Shown: positions 34,397-42,564, counted from the first letter of the stretch. The stretch is DNA of 64,000 nt from JBBSDP01 sp038240605 (GCA_038240605.1 JBBSDP010000018.1:20624-84623); one strand, 5' to 3'. Numbers and translations: made by a program. Notes: generated by a model not told the origin, from the sequence alone.

Positions 34397-34474
34397 TGCG
34401 CTGGGAAATCCTTTCAATGGGCGCCGACCGATTATACGCGATTAAAACGGCCCGCGTTCCACTTAACGCGCGGC

Positions 34475-34717
34475 TCAGTCCTCCCGCGGGGGCGGGGCGG
34501 AGTCAGTGAATTTGGGCGGGGCCTGCACGATGACTTCATCGATGACGGTCCTTCGTAATTTCACTCCGGGCTGATCGGCCAGTTCCTTCTCCTCGACTCG
34601 GTTCTTTCGGAACACGGTTTTCGGGCCGCCGGGATCGGTGGCGGCGGCTTTCTTGACGTGACCGACCTGGCGACCGAGCCAGCCGAAGAAGCCTTTGCCA
34701 GGAAGCGGTTTGGGCAT
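34475..34717 (-). CDS. small hypothetical protein
   Basis: 80 residues, basic and Pro-rich: KGFFGWLGRQVGHVKKA near the start, VFRKNRVEEKELADQPGVKL, then RRTVIDEVIVQAPPKF. The FGWLGRQVGHV and LRRTVIDEVIV stretches look evolutionarily constrained. No signal or membrane segment. It is in the small-gene block between nuoE and nuoF. Function unknown. Confidence 0.6.
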   Translation of the reverse strand: MPKPLPGKGFFGWLGRQVGHVKKAAATDPGGPKTVFRKNRVEEKELADQPGVKLRRTVIDEVIVQAPPKFTDSAPPPRED

Positions 34718-34741
34718 CGTCGTGCGGTGCTTCTCGTATTG

Positions 34742-35029
34742 CTACAGGCCCGCGGGATCGACACCGAACTCCCGCTTCATCTGCCCGATCGCATCTTCCC
34801 TTGAGCCGTGCCAGGTGTCGCCGACGAAACCGCCGTCGGCGTCCATGCGGTACAAAACCCACTGACCGGCCTGCTCCTCGATGACCAGCCGAGAGACCAT
34901 CCCCGCCAGGGGCCGTGTTCCGGAGCCACGGGCGGATCCGAGGTTCATGGCGGCATGGGGCAGGCAGTCATTGCTGGCCGGCATTGGCTTCTCGAGATGG
35001 ATGCTGATCTTGTTCGGCAATGCGTTCAC
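34742..35029 (-). CDS. small hypothetical protein coupled to a phosphatase
   Basis: 95 residues if begun at the GTG at 35029, whose GTGA overlaps the stop of the phosphatase gene. The alternative ATG at 34984 would leave the conserved-looking C-terminal half (MVSRLVIEEQAGQWVLYRMD, then TWHGSREDAIGQMKREFG) intact. The second half looks like a small alpha/beta domain with alternating strands. No known family. The overlap implies joint translation with the phosphatase. Confidence 0.6.
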   Translation of the reverse strand: MNALPNKISIHLEKPMPASNDCLPHAAMNLGSARGSGTRPLAGMVSRLVIEEQAGQWVLYRMDADGGFVGDTWHGSREDAIGQMKREFGVDPAGL

Positions 35030-35628
35030 TCGCGGGTCGTGGCCATTGTAGCCAGATTGTCGGGGACGGTGCGCGTTGCGGGATCGTAGTGGTCGATGAA
35101 CCATTCGATCTCGCCGGTCGTTCGCGCGCTGTGGCCGAAGCTGAGGATCGCGGCCTTGGCCCGTTGCTTATCGTACCCGAGGACGGATTCCTGGTAGGCG
35201 GCGACGAACATCGCCGTCCGCCGGACGCCCTGGGCGCAATGCAGCAGGACCGGCTGGCGGCCCGGCTGCTCGACGGTATGGAGGAATTCCCGCACGTCTG
35301 CGCTGGTGGGCCAGCCGCCGAGCTTCACGGCGATGCGCTGGTGCGCGATGCCGGCGGCGGTCAGGTACTGCTCCTCCTGGCGGAACTGCGGCTTGATCGG
35401 GTCGCGCTCTTCGGCATCATCGATCAGTGAGACCACCGTCTTCGCCCGCACCTGTCTCACCGCCCGCGCCAGCTCGCGCACCGAACGGGCGCCATCTCGG
35501 TACAAGACGCCCTCCTGCACGGTCGCGAGGTGATAGGTGGAGAAGAAGAATCGAAAGATCAGCAATCCGCCGACGATCGCGACGAGGAAAAGCACCGCCG
35601 GTGCGCGGGAGCGATTCGCCGGCTTCAT
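35026..35628 (-). CDS. membrane-anchored tyrosine/dual-specificity phosphatase-like protein
   Basis: 200 residues. An N-terminal membrane anchor (APAVLFLVAIVGGLLIFRFF) is followed by a PTP-like domain with the P-loop LLHCAQGVRRTAMFVAA (HCxxGxRRT) and an upstream general-acid candidate in the loop VKLGGWPTSADVREFL. Early residues YRDGARSVRELARAVRQV resemble DSP/Siw14-like proteins. It probably dephosphorylates a phosphoprotein or inositol phosphate on the cytoplasmic side or periplasm; topology is not certain. ATG 35628 is favoured over a GTG at 35658. Confidence 0.78.
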   Translation of the reverse strand: MKPANRSRAPAVLFLVAIVGGLLIFRFFFSTYHLATVQEGVLYRDGARSVRELARAVRQVRAKTVVSLIDDAEERDPIKPQFRQEEQYLTAAGIAHQRIAVKLGGWPTSADVREFLHTVEQPGRQPVLLHCAQGVRRTAMFVAAYQESVLGYDKQRAKAAILSFGHSARTTGEIEWFIDHYDPATRTVPDNLATMATTRE

Positions 35629-35693
35629 TCGGCTCGAACTGGTCGGTTCGGGTTGCACCTGAATTTTGTTTCGGCCGGAAGTATTCGGCGAGA

Positions 35694-36281
35694 TTAGTGC
35701 GATGCGTGCCCGTTCTCATCCCAGTCAATGGTGGGGTCTCTGAACGCGTGAGGATCGGCGGGGAGCTTGCCCAGAACTTCGTCCATCCGCGGAACGGTGA
35801 CGTCCTCGTACAGGACTTCGTTCACGAGCACCGCCGGCGCGGTGCCGCAGGAGCCGAGGCATTCGAGCTCGACGAGGGTAAATTTCCCGTCGGTCGTGGT
35901 CTCCCCTTCTTCGACTTTCAACTTCTCCTTCAGGTGATCGGTGATCGCGCGCGATCCGCAGATCTCACAGGAGAGCGAGCGGCAAACCTGGATGAGATAT
36001 TTCCCCTTCGGCCGCAGCCAGTACTCTTCGTAGAAACTGGCGGTGTCGAGCACTTCCGCGGGCGCGAGGCCCAGGAACTCCCCGAGTTCCTCCATCGCCC
36101 GCGGCGGGATCCAGTTGTAGGCGTGCTGCACCGCATGCAACGCCGGCAGCAACACGGCGCGCTTGTTGGGGAATCGGTGGAAGTAGGTATCGGCGATCTG
36201 CTTCTTCAGCGCGTCGGTGAGGTATGGCTCAGCGCGCTTCTCGATGACTTCGGTTCTGCGATTTTCCGTGATCCAGGCCAT
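35694..36281 (-). CDS. nuoE: NADH-quinone oxidoreductase subunit E
   Basis: 195 residues, the 24-kDa thioredoxin-like 2Fe-2S subunit of complex I. N-terminal helical part FPNKRAVLLPALHAVQHAYN with WIPPRAMEELGEFLGL; cluster Cys residues in VCRSLSCEICG and ECLGSCGTAPAVLVN (Cx4C…Cx3C). It follows vapC with a 3-base gap on the same strand, so the TA cassette is inserted tightly upstream of it. nuoD is further upstream on this strand. Confidence 0.95.
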   Translation of the reverse strand: MAWITENRRTEVIEKRAEPYLTDALKKQIADTYFHRFPNKRAVLLPALHAVQHAYNWIPPRAMEELGEFLGLAPAEVLDTASFYEEYWLRPKGKYLIQVCRSLSCEICGSRAITDHLKEKLKVEEGETTTDGKFTLVELECLGSCGTAPAVLVNEVLYEDVTVPRMDEVLGKLPADPHAFRDPTIDWDENGHASH

Positions 36282-36284
36282 GTG

Positions 36285-36656
36285 TTATCTCAGCTTCAGT
36301 AATCCGTCCATGTGTGCGTCGCTATGCTCCATCGAAACTCCATGCCGATGCGCGCAGGACACGATCAGGATATCGGTTGCGGGCGCTGTGAGGCCCGCCG
36401 CCCGCGCCTTTTTTGCAAGCTCGATCGCCGCTTCCCAAACTCGATCATCGATGGCAAGGTTCGGCACCACTTGATCGAGGTGACGAAGCCCATTTTTTTC
36501 GGCTATTCCACGAGCGCCATTCCAGAGTTCGAGCCGAACCGCATTACACCACGCCGCCCGCCCCGAAGAAAGCAGCGCATCGACTCGACGCCTGACCTCG
36601 AGTTTCCCGGAAACGCGCAGCGCTTCGATCCAGCTTGAGCTGTCAACCAACACCAT
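36285..36656 (-). CDS. vapC: VapC-type PIN-domain toxin
   Basis: 123-residue PIN-domain ribonuclease. Acidic metal ligands: Asp in VLVDSSSWIEAL, Glu in NAVRLELWNGA, Asp in APATDILIVSCA and Asp in EHSDAHMDGL. The full set is present, so it is probably active and cleaves RNA (often tRNA in this family). It overlaps VapB by 14 bases. Confidence 0.9.
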   Translation of the reverse strand: MVLVDSSSWIEALRVSGKLEVRRRVDALLSSGRAAWCNAVRLELWNGARGIAEKNGLRHLDQVVPNLAIDDRVWEAAIELAKKARAAGLTAPATDILIVSCAHRHGVSMEHSDAHMDGLLKLR

Positions 36657-36867
36657 GTTGCTTCATCCGGCTAGAACGGGACTCAGACAGCTCTTCGGGA
36701 GTGATGAAATCCTCGAAAGTGCCAAGGTATTTGACCAGCGCCGCCTGTCGATGCCGCTGGTTGTATTCCTCCAGAGCAACGACGACCGCCTCGCGCTTTG
36801 TCGCCGCCTTGGAATGTTTCATGGCTTCCTTTAGAACCTTATCCGGAATATCGACAGTCGTCTTCAT
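36643..36867 (-). CDS. vapB: VapB-type antitoxin
   Basis: 74 residues. MKTTVDIPDKVLKEAMKHSK and TKREAVVVALEEYNQRHRQA form the ribbon-helix-helix DNA-binding domain of the type II VapB group; the tail (LVKYLGTFEDFITPEEL) should bind the toxin. The ATG at 36867 begins at the conserved RHH strand. With vapC it makes an intact module between nuoD and nuoE. Confidence 0.88.
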   Translation of the reverse strand: MKTTVDIPDKVLKEAMKHSKAATKREAVVVALEEYNQRHRQAALVKYLGTFEDFITPEELSESRSSRMKQHGVG

Positions 36868-36975
36868 GGTTCCCAATATAGTATCGGGAGAATCCTGATT
36901 CAATTCAAATGGAGTCCGAATCGTCGAAGCTTTCAGGACAGTCGCGCGAAGGTCCCGACAGCGTTTGATGCTCCA

Positions 36976-37188
36976 CTAATTCGCCGTTTCCAGGATCTCC
37001 AGGGACGCGACCTGATTCAACCGCAGAATCGTGTAGCGATTCGACTTGGGTTGCATCACATGCATGAGGCTCTCTCCCAACGCCAGGAGATGAGGATTCG
37101 TGATGTCGTATCCCTCGCCGCTGGTCATGACAATGCGAAACGGCAAAAAAGGTTCGCGGTCAAGGTGTTCGACAATTTCATCACGCAT
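36976..37188 (-). CDS. RPF-motif small protein, copy B
   Basis: 70 residues: MRDEIVEHLDREPFLPFRIV, then SGEGYDITNPHLLALGES and LRLNQVASLEILETA. Compared with the copies at 32029 and 41415 it has EPFLP for RPFxP at residues 12-14, the same SG turn, NPHLLAL for HPEFLA, and the same final hydrophobic strand. It begins 20 bases downstream of nuoD on the same strand, so it could be expressed with it. Function unknown. Confidence 0.68.
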   Translation of the reverse strand: MRDEIVEHLDREPFLPFRIVMTSGEGYDITNPHLLALGESLMHVMQPKSNRYTILRLNQVASLEILETAN

Positions 37189-37208
37189 AAGTTACCACCT
37201 CGAAACGC

Positions 37209-38480
37209 CTATCGATCCAGCTCCGCCGCTATGACGTTGATGCTTCCGAGGACGGCAACCACGTCGCTGATCATGTGCCCTTCGATCAGCTTGGGGAAGA
37301 CCTGGTAGTTGATGAAGCTGTTGGGTCGGGTGCGGGCGCGCCAAGGGACGTTGTCGCCTGAGCTGACGATGTAATAACCCAATTCGCCGTTGGCGCTTTC
37401 GATGCACCCGTACACTTCCCCCTTGGGGGCGGTGAAGCCGCGGTTGGTCATGATCAGCTCGAAGTGCTGGATGAGCCCTTCGATGCTGCTGTAGACCTCG
37501 CCCTTGGGCGGAAGCACTTCCTTGCCTTCAGGGCTGACGTTAACAGGCCCCGTCGGGATGTTGTCGATGAGCTGGCGGATGATGTGCAGGCTCTGGCGAA
37601 CCTCTTCCAGGCGAACGAGATATCGCGCGTAGACGTCGCCGGTCGTCATCACCGGTACCTTGAAATCGACGGCAGGCGCGCCTTGGCCGTCCCAGTTGTC
37701 CTCATAACAGAGGTAAGGCTCATCCTTGCGGATGTCACGGCGGACGCCCGATGCCCGGGCCATGGGTCCGCTCAGGCTCCAGGAGATGGCCTCCTCACGG
37801 CTGAGCACCCCGATCCCCTTGGTGCGATCAACGAAGATGCGGTTCTTGTTCAGCAGCTTCTCGACATCCTCGGCGGCGCGGGGCATGTTCTCGTTGATGA
37901 ACTTCTTGACCATGCGCTTGAACATGTCCTCGTCGGGCAGGTCCATGTTGAGGCCGCCGACGCGCGTCCAGCTGGTGTGGAACCGCTGGCCGCTCATGAA
38001 CTCGACGATATCGTAGATCACCTCGCGCTCGTTGAACCCGTAAAGGAAGGCCGTAAACGCGCCCAGGTCGAGGCCCGCGGCGCCGATGCAGAGCAAGTGC
38101 GACTGAATGCGCCCCAACTCCCCTGCGATCGTGCGGAGGACTTTGCAGCGCGGAGTGAGTTCGATCCCCATCAGCCGTTCGGTCGCGTGGTGCCAGGCCA
38201 GCTCGTTGTAGATGGGGGCCGAGTAATCCATCCGATCGACGATCGTGACGTACTGGTTGTAATTGAGGTGCTCGCCGAGCTTCTCAAAGCCGCTGTGCAG
38301 GTAGCCGATGTGCGGCGTACAGCGGACAATGCGCTCCCCATCCAGCTCCAGCACGATGCGCAGGGTGGTATGCGTCGCAGGATGCTGGGGGCCGAAATTG
38401 AGCGTCCAGCGGTTATCGCCATCCGTGCCCATCTCGGGGGGCAACAGCTCGTTGGAAGCCGGGGACAGGGTGTAAGGCAT
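37209..38480 (-). CDS. nuoD: NADH-quinone oxidoreductase subunit D
   Basis: 423 residues, the 49-kDa quinone-site subunit of complex I. Seen: LNFGPQHPATHTTLRIVLEL, GYLHSGFEKLGEHLNYNQY, DYSAPIYNELAWHHATERLM, LLCIGAAGLDLGA, GESANGELGYYI-type C-terminal motif (CIESANGELGYYIVSSG) and FPKLIEGHMISDVVAVLGSI. nuoC/B/A are not upstream: the next gene is the divergent ispH. The locus therefore holds only D, E and F of complex I, in D-E-F transcription order. Confidence 0.96.
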   Translation of the reverse strand: MPYTLSPASNELLPPEMGTDGDNRWTLNFGPQHPATHTTLRIVLELDGERIVRCTPHIGYLHSGFEKLGEHLNYNQYVTIVDRMDYSAPIYNELAWHHATERLMGIELTPRCKVLRTIAGELGRIQSHLLCIGAAGLDLGAFTAFLYGFNEREVIYDIVEFMSGQRFHTSWTRVGGLNMDLPDEDMFKRMVKKFINENMPRAAEDVEKLLNKNRIFVDRTKGIGVLSREEAISWSLSGPMARASGVRRDIRKDEPYLCYEDNWDGQGAPAVDFKVPVMTTGDVYARYLVRLEEVRQSLHIIRQLIDNIPTGPVNVSPEGKEVLPPKGEVYSSIEGLIQHFELIMTNRGFTAPKGEVYGCIESANGELGYYIVSSGDNVPWRARTRPNSFINYQVFPKLIEGHMISDVVAVLGSINVIAAELDR

Positions 38481-38629
38481 ATCGCGGGACCTCAGAGCGA
38501 ACGTTCGGACCGATCCGTCTCATCCGGCGCAAGCATTGATGCATGCGGCCGTTCACGCAAAAGCGCGGGATTATAGCGACGCAGCCGGGTTGTGCCATCC
38601 CGCGACGGCGTGCCGAATTCGGTTCGGGC

Positions 38630-38645
38630 GCAATTCGTAAATTGC
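38630..38645. promoter_or_regulatory. palindrome in the nuoD-ispH divergent gap
   Basis: GCAATT-CGTA-AATTGC, perfect 6-bp arms, in the 237-base gap between the divergent nuoD and ispH genes and 73 bases upstream of the ispH start. Possible operator for one or both; no regulator assigned. Confidence 0.35.
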
Positions 38646-38717
38646 ACATCGGTCACAATGATTTGTCGCGGCTCCCGTCGCGCCTGCTGTGGACGTGTCG
38701 CACAAAATGGCGATAAC

Positions 38718-39668
38718 ATGCACATCATCATGAAAGTGCTCCTCGCAAACCCCCGCGGCTTTTGTGCCGGCGTGAATATGGCGATCGACGTGGTCGATCG
38801 AGTGCTGGAACTCCAGGGCCCGCCGGTCTACGTCTTTCACGAGATCGTGCATAACCGCCACGTCGTGGAGGGTTTCCGCGCCCGCGGGGTCACGTTTGTG
38901 GATACGATTTCGCAGGTGCCCCAGGGCGGCCTGGTGATCTACAGCGCCCACGGCATCTCCCCCACCGTCCGCCAGGAATCCAAGTCGCGCGGCCTGCGCG
39001 AGGTGGATGCGACCTGCCCTCTTGTGACCAAGGTGCACCTGGAGGTGCTGCGCTTCGCCCGCGACGGCTACCAGATCCTCTTCGTCGGCCATGCCGACCA
39101 TGACGAGGCCGTGGGTACCGTCGGCGAAGCGCCCGATTCGATCACCATTATCGAAACGCCCGAGCAGGCACAGGTTGTCGAAGTCCGCGACCCCAACAAA
39201 TTGGCGTACGTCACGCAGACGACGCTCAGCGTGGCCGATGCGATGCGCATGATCGACGTGCTGAAGGCGCGCTTTCCGAACATCAAGGCGGCCCCCAAGG
39301 AAGACATCTGCTACGCCACGACCAACCGCCAGGCGGCGGTGGCGGCCCTGGCGCCCGAGGCGGACCTCGTGCTCGTAATCGGCAGCAAGAATTCCTCCAA
39401 CTCCCAGCGCCTCGCGGAAACCGCCCGCTTCCTCGGCAAGCCCGCCCATCTGATCGACGATGAGTCGGGGGTCGATCCGGCGTGGCTGGACGGTGTGGAC
39501 ATCGTGCTTGTGACCGCCGGCGCTTCCGCGCCGGAACACCTGGTCGATGGCCTGCTCGAACGACTCAAGCGCGATCATGACGGGCAGATCGAGCTGCGCA
39601 GCATCGCGACCGAAGACGTCACCTTCGAGCCCCCAAAGAGCCTCAAGAAGCTCGTGGTGGTCGGATGA
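38718..39668 (+). CDS. ispH: 4-hydroxy-3-methylbut-2-enyl diphosphate reductase
   Basis: 316 residues, last step of the MEP isoprenoid pathway; makes IPP and DMAPP with an Fe-S cluster. The three cluster Cys are in NPRGFCAGVNMAI, VDATCPLVTKVH and EDICYATTNRQ. Also FHEIVHNRHVVEG, YSAHGISPTVRQE and VTAGASAPEHLV (substrate-binding His, Thr and Ser regions). An ATG at 38730 is an alternative start giving MKVLLANPRGF. It overlaps the downstream nucleotidyltransferase by 4 bases (ATGA). Confidence 0.95.
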   Translation: MHIIMKVLLANPRGFCAGVNMAIDVVDRVLELQGPPVYVFHEIVHNRHVVEGFRARGVTFVDTISQVPQGGLVIYSAHGISPTVRQESKSRGLREVDATCPLVTKVHLEVLRFARDGYQILFVGHADHDEAVGTVGEAPDSITIIETPEQAQVVEVRDPNKLAYVTQTTLSVADAMRMIDVLKARFPNIKAAPKEDICYATTNRQAAVAALAPEADLVLVIGSKNSSNSQRLAETARFLGKPAHLIDDESGVDPAWLDGVDIVLVTAGASAPEHLVDGLLERLKRDHDGQIELRSIATEDVTFEPPKSLKKLVVVG

Positions 39669-40405
39669 GAGGCGTCGTCCTGGCAGGCGGCACCGGTTCG
39701 CGGCTGCTGCCGCTGACGAAGGTCACCAACAAGCACCTGCTCCCGGTTTACGACCGGCCGATGATCTATTACCCGCTGCAATGCCTCGCCCGAGCAGGCA
39801 TCGAGGAAGTGCTGCTGGTGACGGGCGGCAACAACAGCGGCGATTTCATCCGGTTGCTCGGCAACGGCCGGGAGTTCGGCTTCGCCAACCTCAATTACAC
39901 GTATCAGGAAGCCGCTGGCGGGATCGCCCAGGCCCTGGGTCTTGCGGAGCATTTCGCGGAAGGCGGACCGCTCTGCCTGATCCTCGGCGACACGATCGTC
40001 GAATACTCGATCCGGGAAAACGTCGATCGATTTCGCCAGCAGGGCCGGGGCGCCAAAATCCTGCTCAGCCATGCGGAAAATCCGCAGTCGTACGGCGTCG
40101 CGGAGCTGGGCAGTGATGGGCAGGTCATCCGCGTTGTCGAGAAGCCGAAACATCCGCCGAGCGCGTGGGCGGTGATCGGCGTTTATTTTTATGACGCGCA
40201 GGTGTTTGACATCGTGCGCTCGCTCAAGCCCTCGGCGCGGAACGAAATGGAGATCACCGATGTGAACAACGCCTACATCGAGCGCGGCCAGATGACCGCC
40301 GACCGCCTCACCGGCTGGTGGGCCGACGCAGGGGAGAACATCGATTTTTATCTCAAGGCGTGCAATCGCGTGGCGCAGGGCGGGGCGAACAAGGTGGGGC
40401 TATAG
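39665..40405 (+). CDS. glucose-1-phosphate thymidylyltransferase-like enzyme
   Basis: 246 residues, RmlA/RfbA-like sugar nucleotidyltransferase: GVVLAGGTGSRLLPLTKVTN with KHLLPVYDRPMIYYPLQ, ILGDTIVEYS (metal-binding Asp), PQSYGVAELG, VEKPKHPPS, NEMEITDVNNAYIE. About 40 residues shorter than classic RmlA at the C-terminus, lacking the allosteric extension, like short homologues in other phyla. It should activate glucose-1-phosphate or a related sugar for surface polysaccharides. Translationally coupled to ispH; glycosyltransferase and decarboxylase genes follow 1.4-3 kb later. Confidence 0.85.
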   Translation: MRGVVLAGGTGSRLLPLTKVTNKHLLPVYDRPMIYYPLQCLARAGIEEVLLVTGGNNSGDFIRLLGNGREFGFANLNYTYQEAAGGIAQALGLAEHFAEGGPLCLILGDTIVEYSIRENVDRFRQQGRGAKILLSHAENPQSYGVAELGSDGQVIRVVEKPKHPPSAWAVIGVYFYDAQVFDIVRSLKPSARNEMEITDVNNAYIERGQMTADRLTGWWADAGENIDFYLKACNRVAQGGANKVGL

Positions 40406-40738
40406 CGCTTCTTCATCGTGCTCGCCCGTGCGGATGCGGACAACCCTGGCGATGGGGTAGACGAAGATCTTTCCGTCCCCTACTTCGCCGGTGCGGGCGG
40501 CGTCAACGATTGCGCCGACGGCCTTTTCCGCCTCTTCCGACTTCACGCAGATTTTCAGCAGTACTTTGGGCACGAAACCGACATCCAGCTTCGCGCCGCG
40601 ATACCGCTCCGTGTGACCCATCTGCCGGCCGAACCCTTTGCACTCGATGGCGGTCACACCCAGAATTCCAAGCATCGCCAGCGCCGCTTTCACGGCGTCA
40701 AGCTTGTGCGGCTTGATCACGGCCTCAATCATCTGCAT
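40400..40738 (-). CDS. PII nitrogen-signalling protein (GlnB/GlnK family)
   Basis: 112-residue PII trimer-former sensing ATP/ADP and 2-oxoglutarate. Seen: MQMIEAVIKPHKLDAVKAAL, the T-loop KGFGRQMGHTERYRGAKLDV, and the B-loop/C-terminal GDGKIFVYPIARVVRIRTGE. In the T-loop the uridylylated Tyr51 of enterobacterial PII (RGAEY) is Leu (RGAKL), although Tyr46 is kept, so UMP modification at the usual place is impossible. No amtB or glnA is adjacent. It is convergent with the nucleotidyltransferase gene and overlaps its end. Confidence 0.92.
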   Translation of the reverse strand: MQMIEAVIKPHKLDAVKAALAMLGILGVTAIECKGFGRQMGHTERYRGAKLDVGFVPKVLLKICVKSEEAEKAVGAIVDAARTGEVGDGKIFVYPIARVVRIRTGEHDEEAL

Positions 40739-40752
40739 GGGATTTGTCCGTG

Positions 40753-40801
40753 GTCAGTTGTCCGTCGTCAGTTGCTGCTGCCCCGGCAACGGACAACTGA
40801 C
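40753..40801. repeat. inverted repeat between PII and DUF151 genes
   Basis: GTCAGTTGTCCG at 40753-40764 and its exact complement at 40790-40801 form a 12-bp stem with a 25-base loop; flanking bases repeat the same units (GTCAGTTG, ACTGACAAT). It lies between the DUF151 stop and the PII start on the same strand, so it may act as a terminator or attenuator-like element, or be a dispersed repeat. Confidence 0.55.
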
Positions 40802-40819
40802 AATGGACCACTGACAATC

Positions 40820-41212
40820 CTAACACACTTCATCCAGCACGTGCTCGGCGACGAATATGGGGACGGTGCCCGCCACACCCAGGGCGATCGCATCGCTCGG
40901 CCGGCTGTCGATCTTGATCACCTCGCCGTCGCGACGGATCTGGATGCGGGCGTAAAAGGTATGTTCCTGTAAATTGTTGATCTCGATCCGTTCGATGTGC
41001 CCGCCAAGCTGCTCGATCACGTTCGCCAGCAGGTCGTGCGTCAGCGGCCGCGGGTGCATGATCCCCTTTAGCCGGCGGTCGATCGCATACGCTTCGGCGC
41101 TGCCGATCACAATCGGGAACTTGCGCTCGCCGTCCACTTCCTTCAGCACGATGATCTGCTCGTGCTGCATCTCGCTGATGATGATCTTGTGGAGCTCCAT
41201 CTGGACGGACAT
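40820..41212 (-). CDS. bifunctional nuclease family (DUF151) protein
   Basis: 130 residues of the DUF151/BFN domain. Typical stretches: VVLKEVDGERKFPIVIGSAE-like (here IIVLKEVDGERKFPIVIGSA), EAYAIDRRLKG, RPLTHDLLANVIEQLGG, and IDSRPSDAIALGVAGTVPIF. Some family members show nuclease activity; in bacteria the role is largely unknown. It would be upstream of PII on the same strand if co-transcribed, with the inverted repeat between. Confidence 0.9.
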   Translation of the reverse strand: MSVQMELHKIIISEMQHEQIIVLKEVDGERKFPIVIGSAEAYAIDRRLKGIMHPRPLTHDLLANVIEQLGGHIERIEINNLQEHTFYARIQIRRDGEVIKIDSRPSDAIALGVAGTVPIFVAEHVLDEVC

Positions 41213-41414
41213 CGCACGACTCCTCGGAGGCTCGAATCAAACGTAGACCTGCCAAAATAGGGTGTCAAGCGGCAAACGCCGGAGTGCGGGTCTGCTCGCC
41301 GCCCTTTGCGTCAAGATCCCCGACAGGGGTAATTATAGGTCGAGTCCGGTTCGCCAGCCTCACCGCTTTTATCGAGGCGCGCACGGAGGGGACGGATTTG
41401 CTACGATTCATGAA

Positions 41415-41648
41415 ATGACTGTCCAGACCTTTCGCGAGATGCTCGCCCGCCGGCCGTTTCAACCGGTCAAGCTCGTCCTCTCGAGCGGCCAGGCATACGA
41501 GATCCGACACCCGGAGATGGCACTGCTGACACGCAGCAGCATCCTGATTGGCGTGGACGTTGCCGACGACGGCGTTCCGACCGAGTTCAAGATCGTATCG
41601 CTCCTTCACGTGACGGCGATCGAGCCGATCGCGACACGGGCGGCTTAA
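41415..41648 (+). CDS. RPF-motif small protein, copy C
   Basis: 77 residues: MTVQTFREMLARRPFQPV, then KLVLSSGQAYEIRHPEMALL and FKIVSLLHVTAIEPI. RPF falls at residues 13-15 exactly as in copy A (32029-32262), followed by the same SG/DG turn and HPExA motif. The ATG at 41415 is chosen on that alignment; in-frame sequence upstream is not conserved-looking. It stands alone in a gap between DUF151 and the glycosyltransferase. Function unknown. Confidence 0.7.
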   Translation: MTVQTFREMLARRPFQPVKLVLSSGQAYEIRHPEMALLTRSSILIGVDVADDGVPTEFKIVSLLHVTAIEPIATRAA

Positions 41649-41782
41649 GCGCACACCAGGTTAACGGAAGGCGCGTTCCCGGTTGAGTATGCGCGTGTCT
41701 TGGCTAACATCTGTGCTCGCGACGGGACGCGTGGCGGGCCATCTGGAACCAGCACAAACACCCGCTCCTCTGCGCGGATGCC

Positions 41783-42532
41783 ATGGCCGACGATCACGCC
41801 CCTGCCTCCAATCTCGCTCCGATCCTGCTCTCGATCGTCATTCCCGTTTACAACGAAGAGACTTCGATCCCGGAACTCATCCGCCGCGTGGTGGCGGTCG
41901 AGCTGGACTCGCGCGTCCGGCGGCAGATCATCTGCGTGAACGACTGCTCGAAGGACGGCTCTGCCGCTCAGCTCGATCAGCTCCCCGCGCGGTTCCCGGA
42001 CGAAGAATTCAAGATCGTTCACAAGCCGGTCAACCAGGGCAAAGGCGCGGCGCTCCGCGACGGGTTCAAGCTCGCGACCGGCGACATCGTCCTGGTCCAG
42101 GATGCCGATCTGGAGTACGACCCGACCGATTACCCCAAGCTCCTCCAGCCGATCCTCGACGACCGCGCCGACGTGGTCTACGGGAGCCGGTTTATCGGCG
42201 AACCACACCGCGTACTTTACTACTGGCACACACTCGGCAACCACGCCCTCACCAGCCTGAGCAACATGTTCACGAACCTGAACCTCACCGATATGGAAGT
42301 CTGCTACAAGGTCTTTCGCAAATCGGTCCTCGACCGCATCACCATCCGCTGCGATCGCTTCGGTTTTGAGCCGGAAATCACCGCAAAGATCGCCAAGATG
42401 CGGCCACGGCTGCGGATTTACGAGGTCGGGGTCGCCTATTACGGGCGCAGCTACGAGGAGGGGAAGAAGATTACCTGGAAGGACGGCGTTAAAGCCGTCC
42501 TCGCGATCATCCGATTCCGATTCAGCGACTAG
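41783..42532 (+). CDS. family 2 glycosyltransferase (polyprenyl-phosphate type)
   Basis: 249 residues, GT-A fold: LLSIVIPVYNEETSIPELIR, VNDCSKDGSA, NQGKGAALRDGFKLATGDIV, the metal-binding DAD in VLVQDADLEYDPTDYPKLL, and the acceptor region MEVCYKVFRKSVLDRI with GFEPEITAKIAK. This matches dolichyl/undecaprenyl-phosphate mannosyl- or glucosyltransferases without C-terminal membrane helices. It probably loads a sugar onto a lipid carrier. 32 bases upstream of the UDP-glucuronate decarboxylase gene. Confidence 0.87.
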   Translation: MADDHAPASNLAPILLSIVIPVYNEETSIPELIRRVVAVELDSRVRRQIICVNDCSKDGSAAQLDQLPARFPDEEFKIVHKPVNQGKGAALRDGFKLATGDIVLVQDADLEYDPTDYPKLLQPILDDRADVVYGSRFIGEPHRVLYYWHTLGNHALTSLSNMFTNLNLTDMEVCYKVFRKSVLDRITIRCDRFGFEPEITAKIAKMRPRLRIYEVGVAYYGRSYEEGKKITWKDGVKAVLAIIRFRFSD

Positions 42533-42564
42533 ACCCTGCTGACCACGCAAGCGAAAGACCTCCG

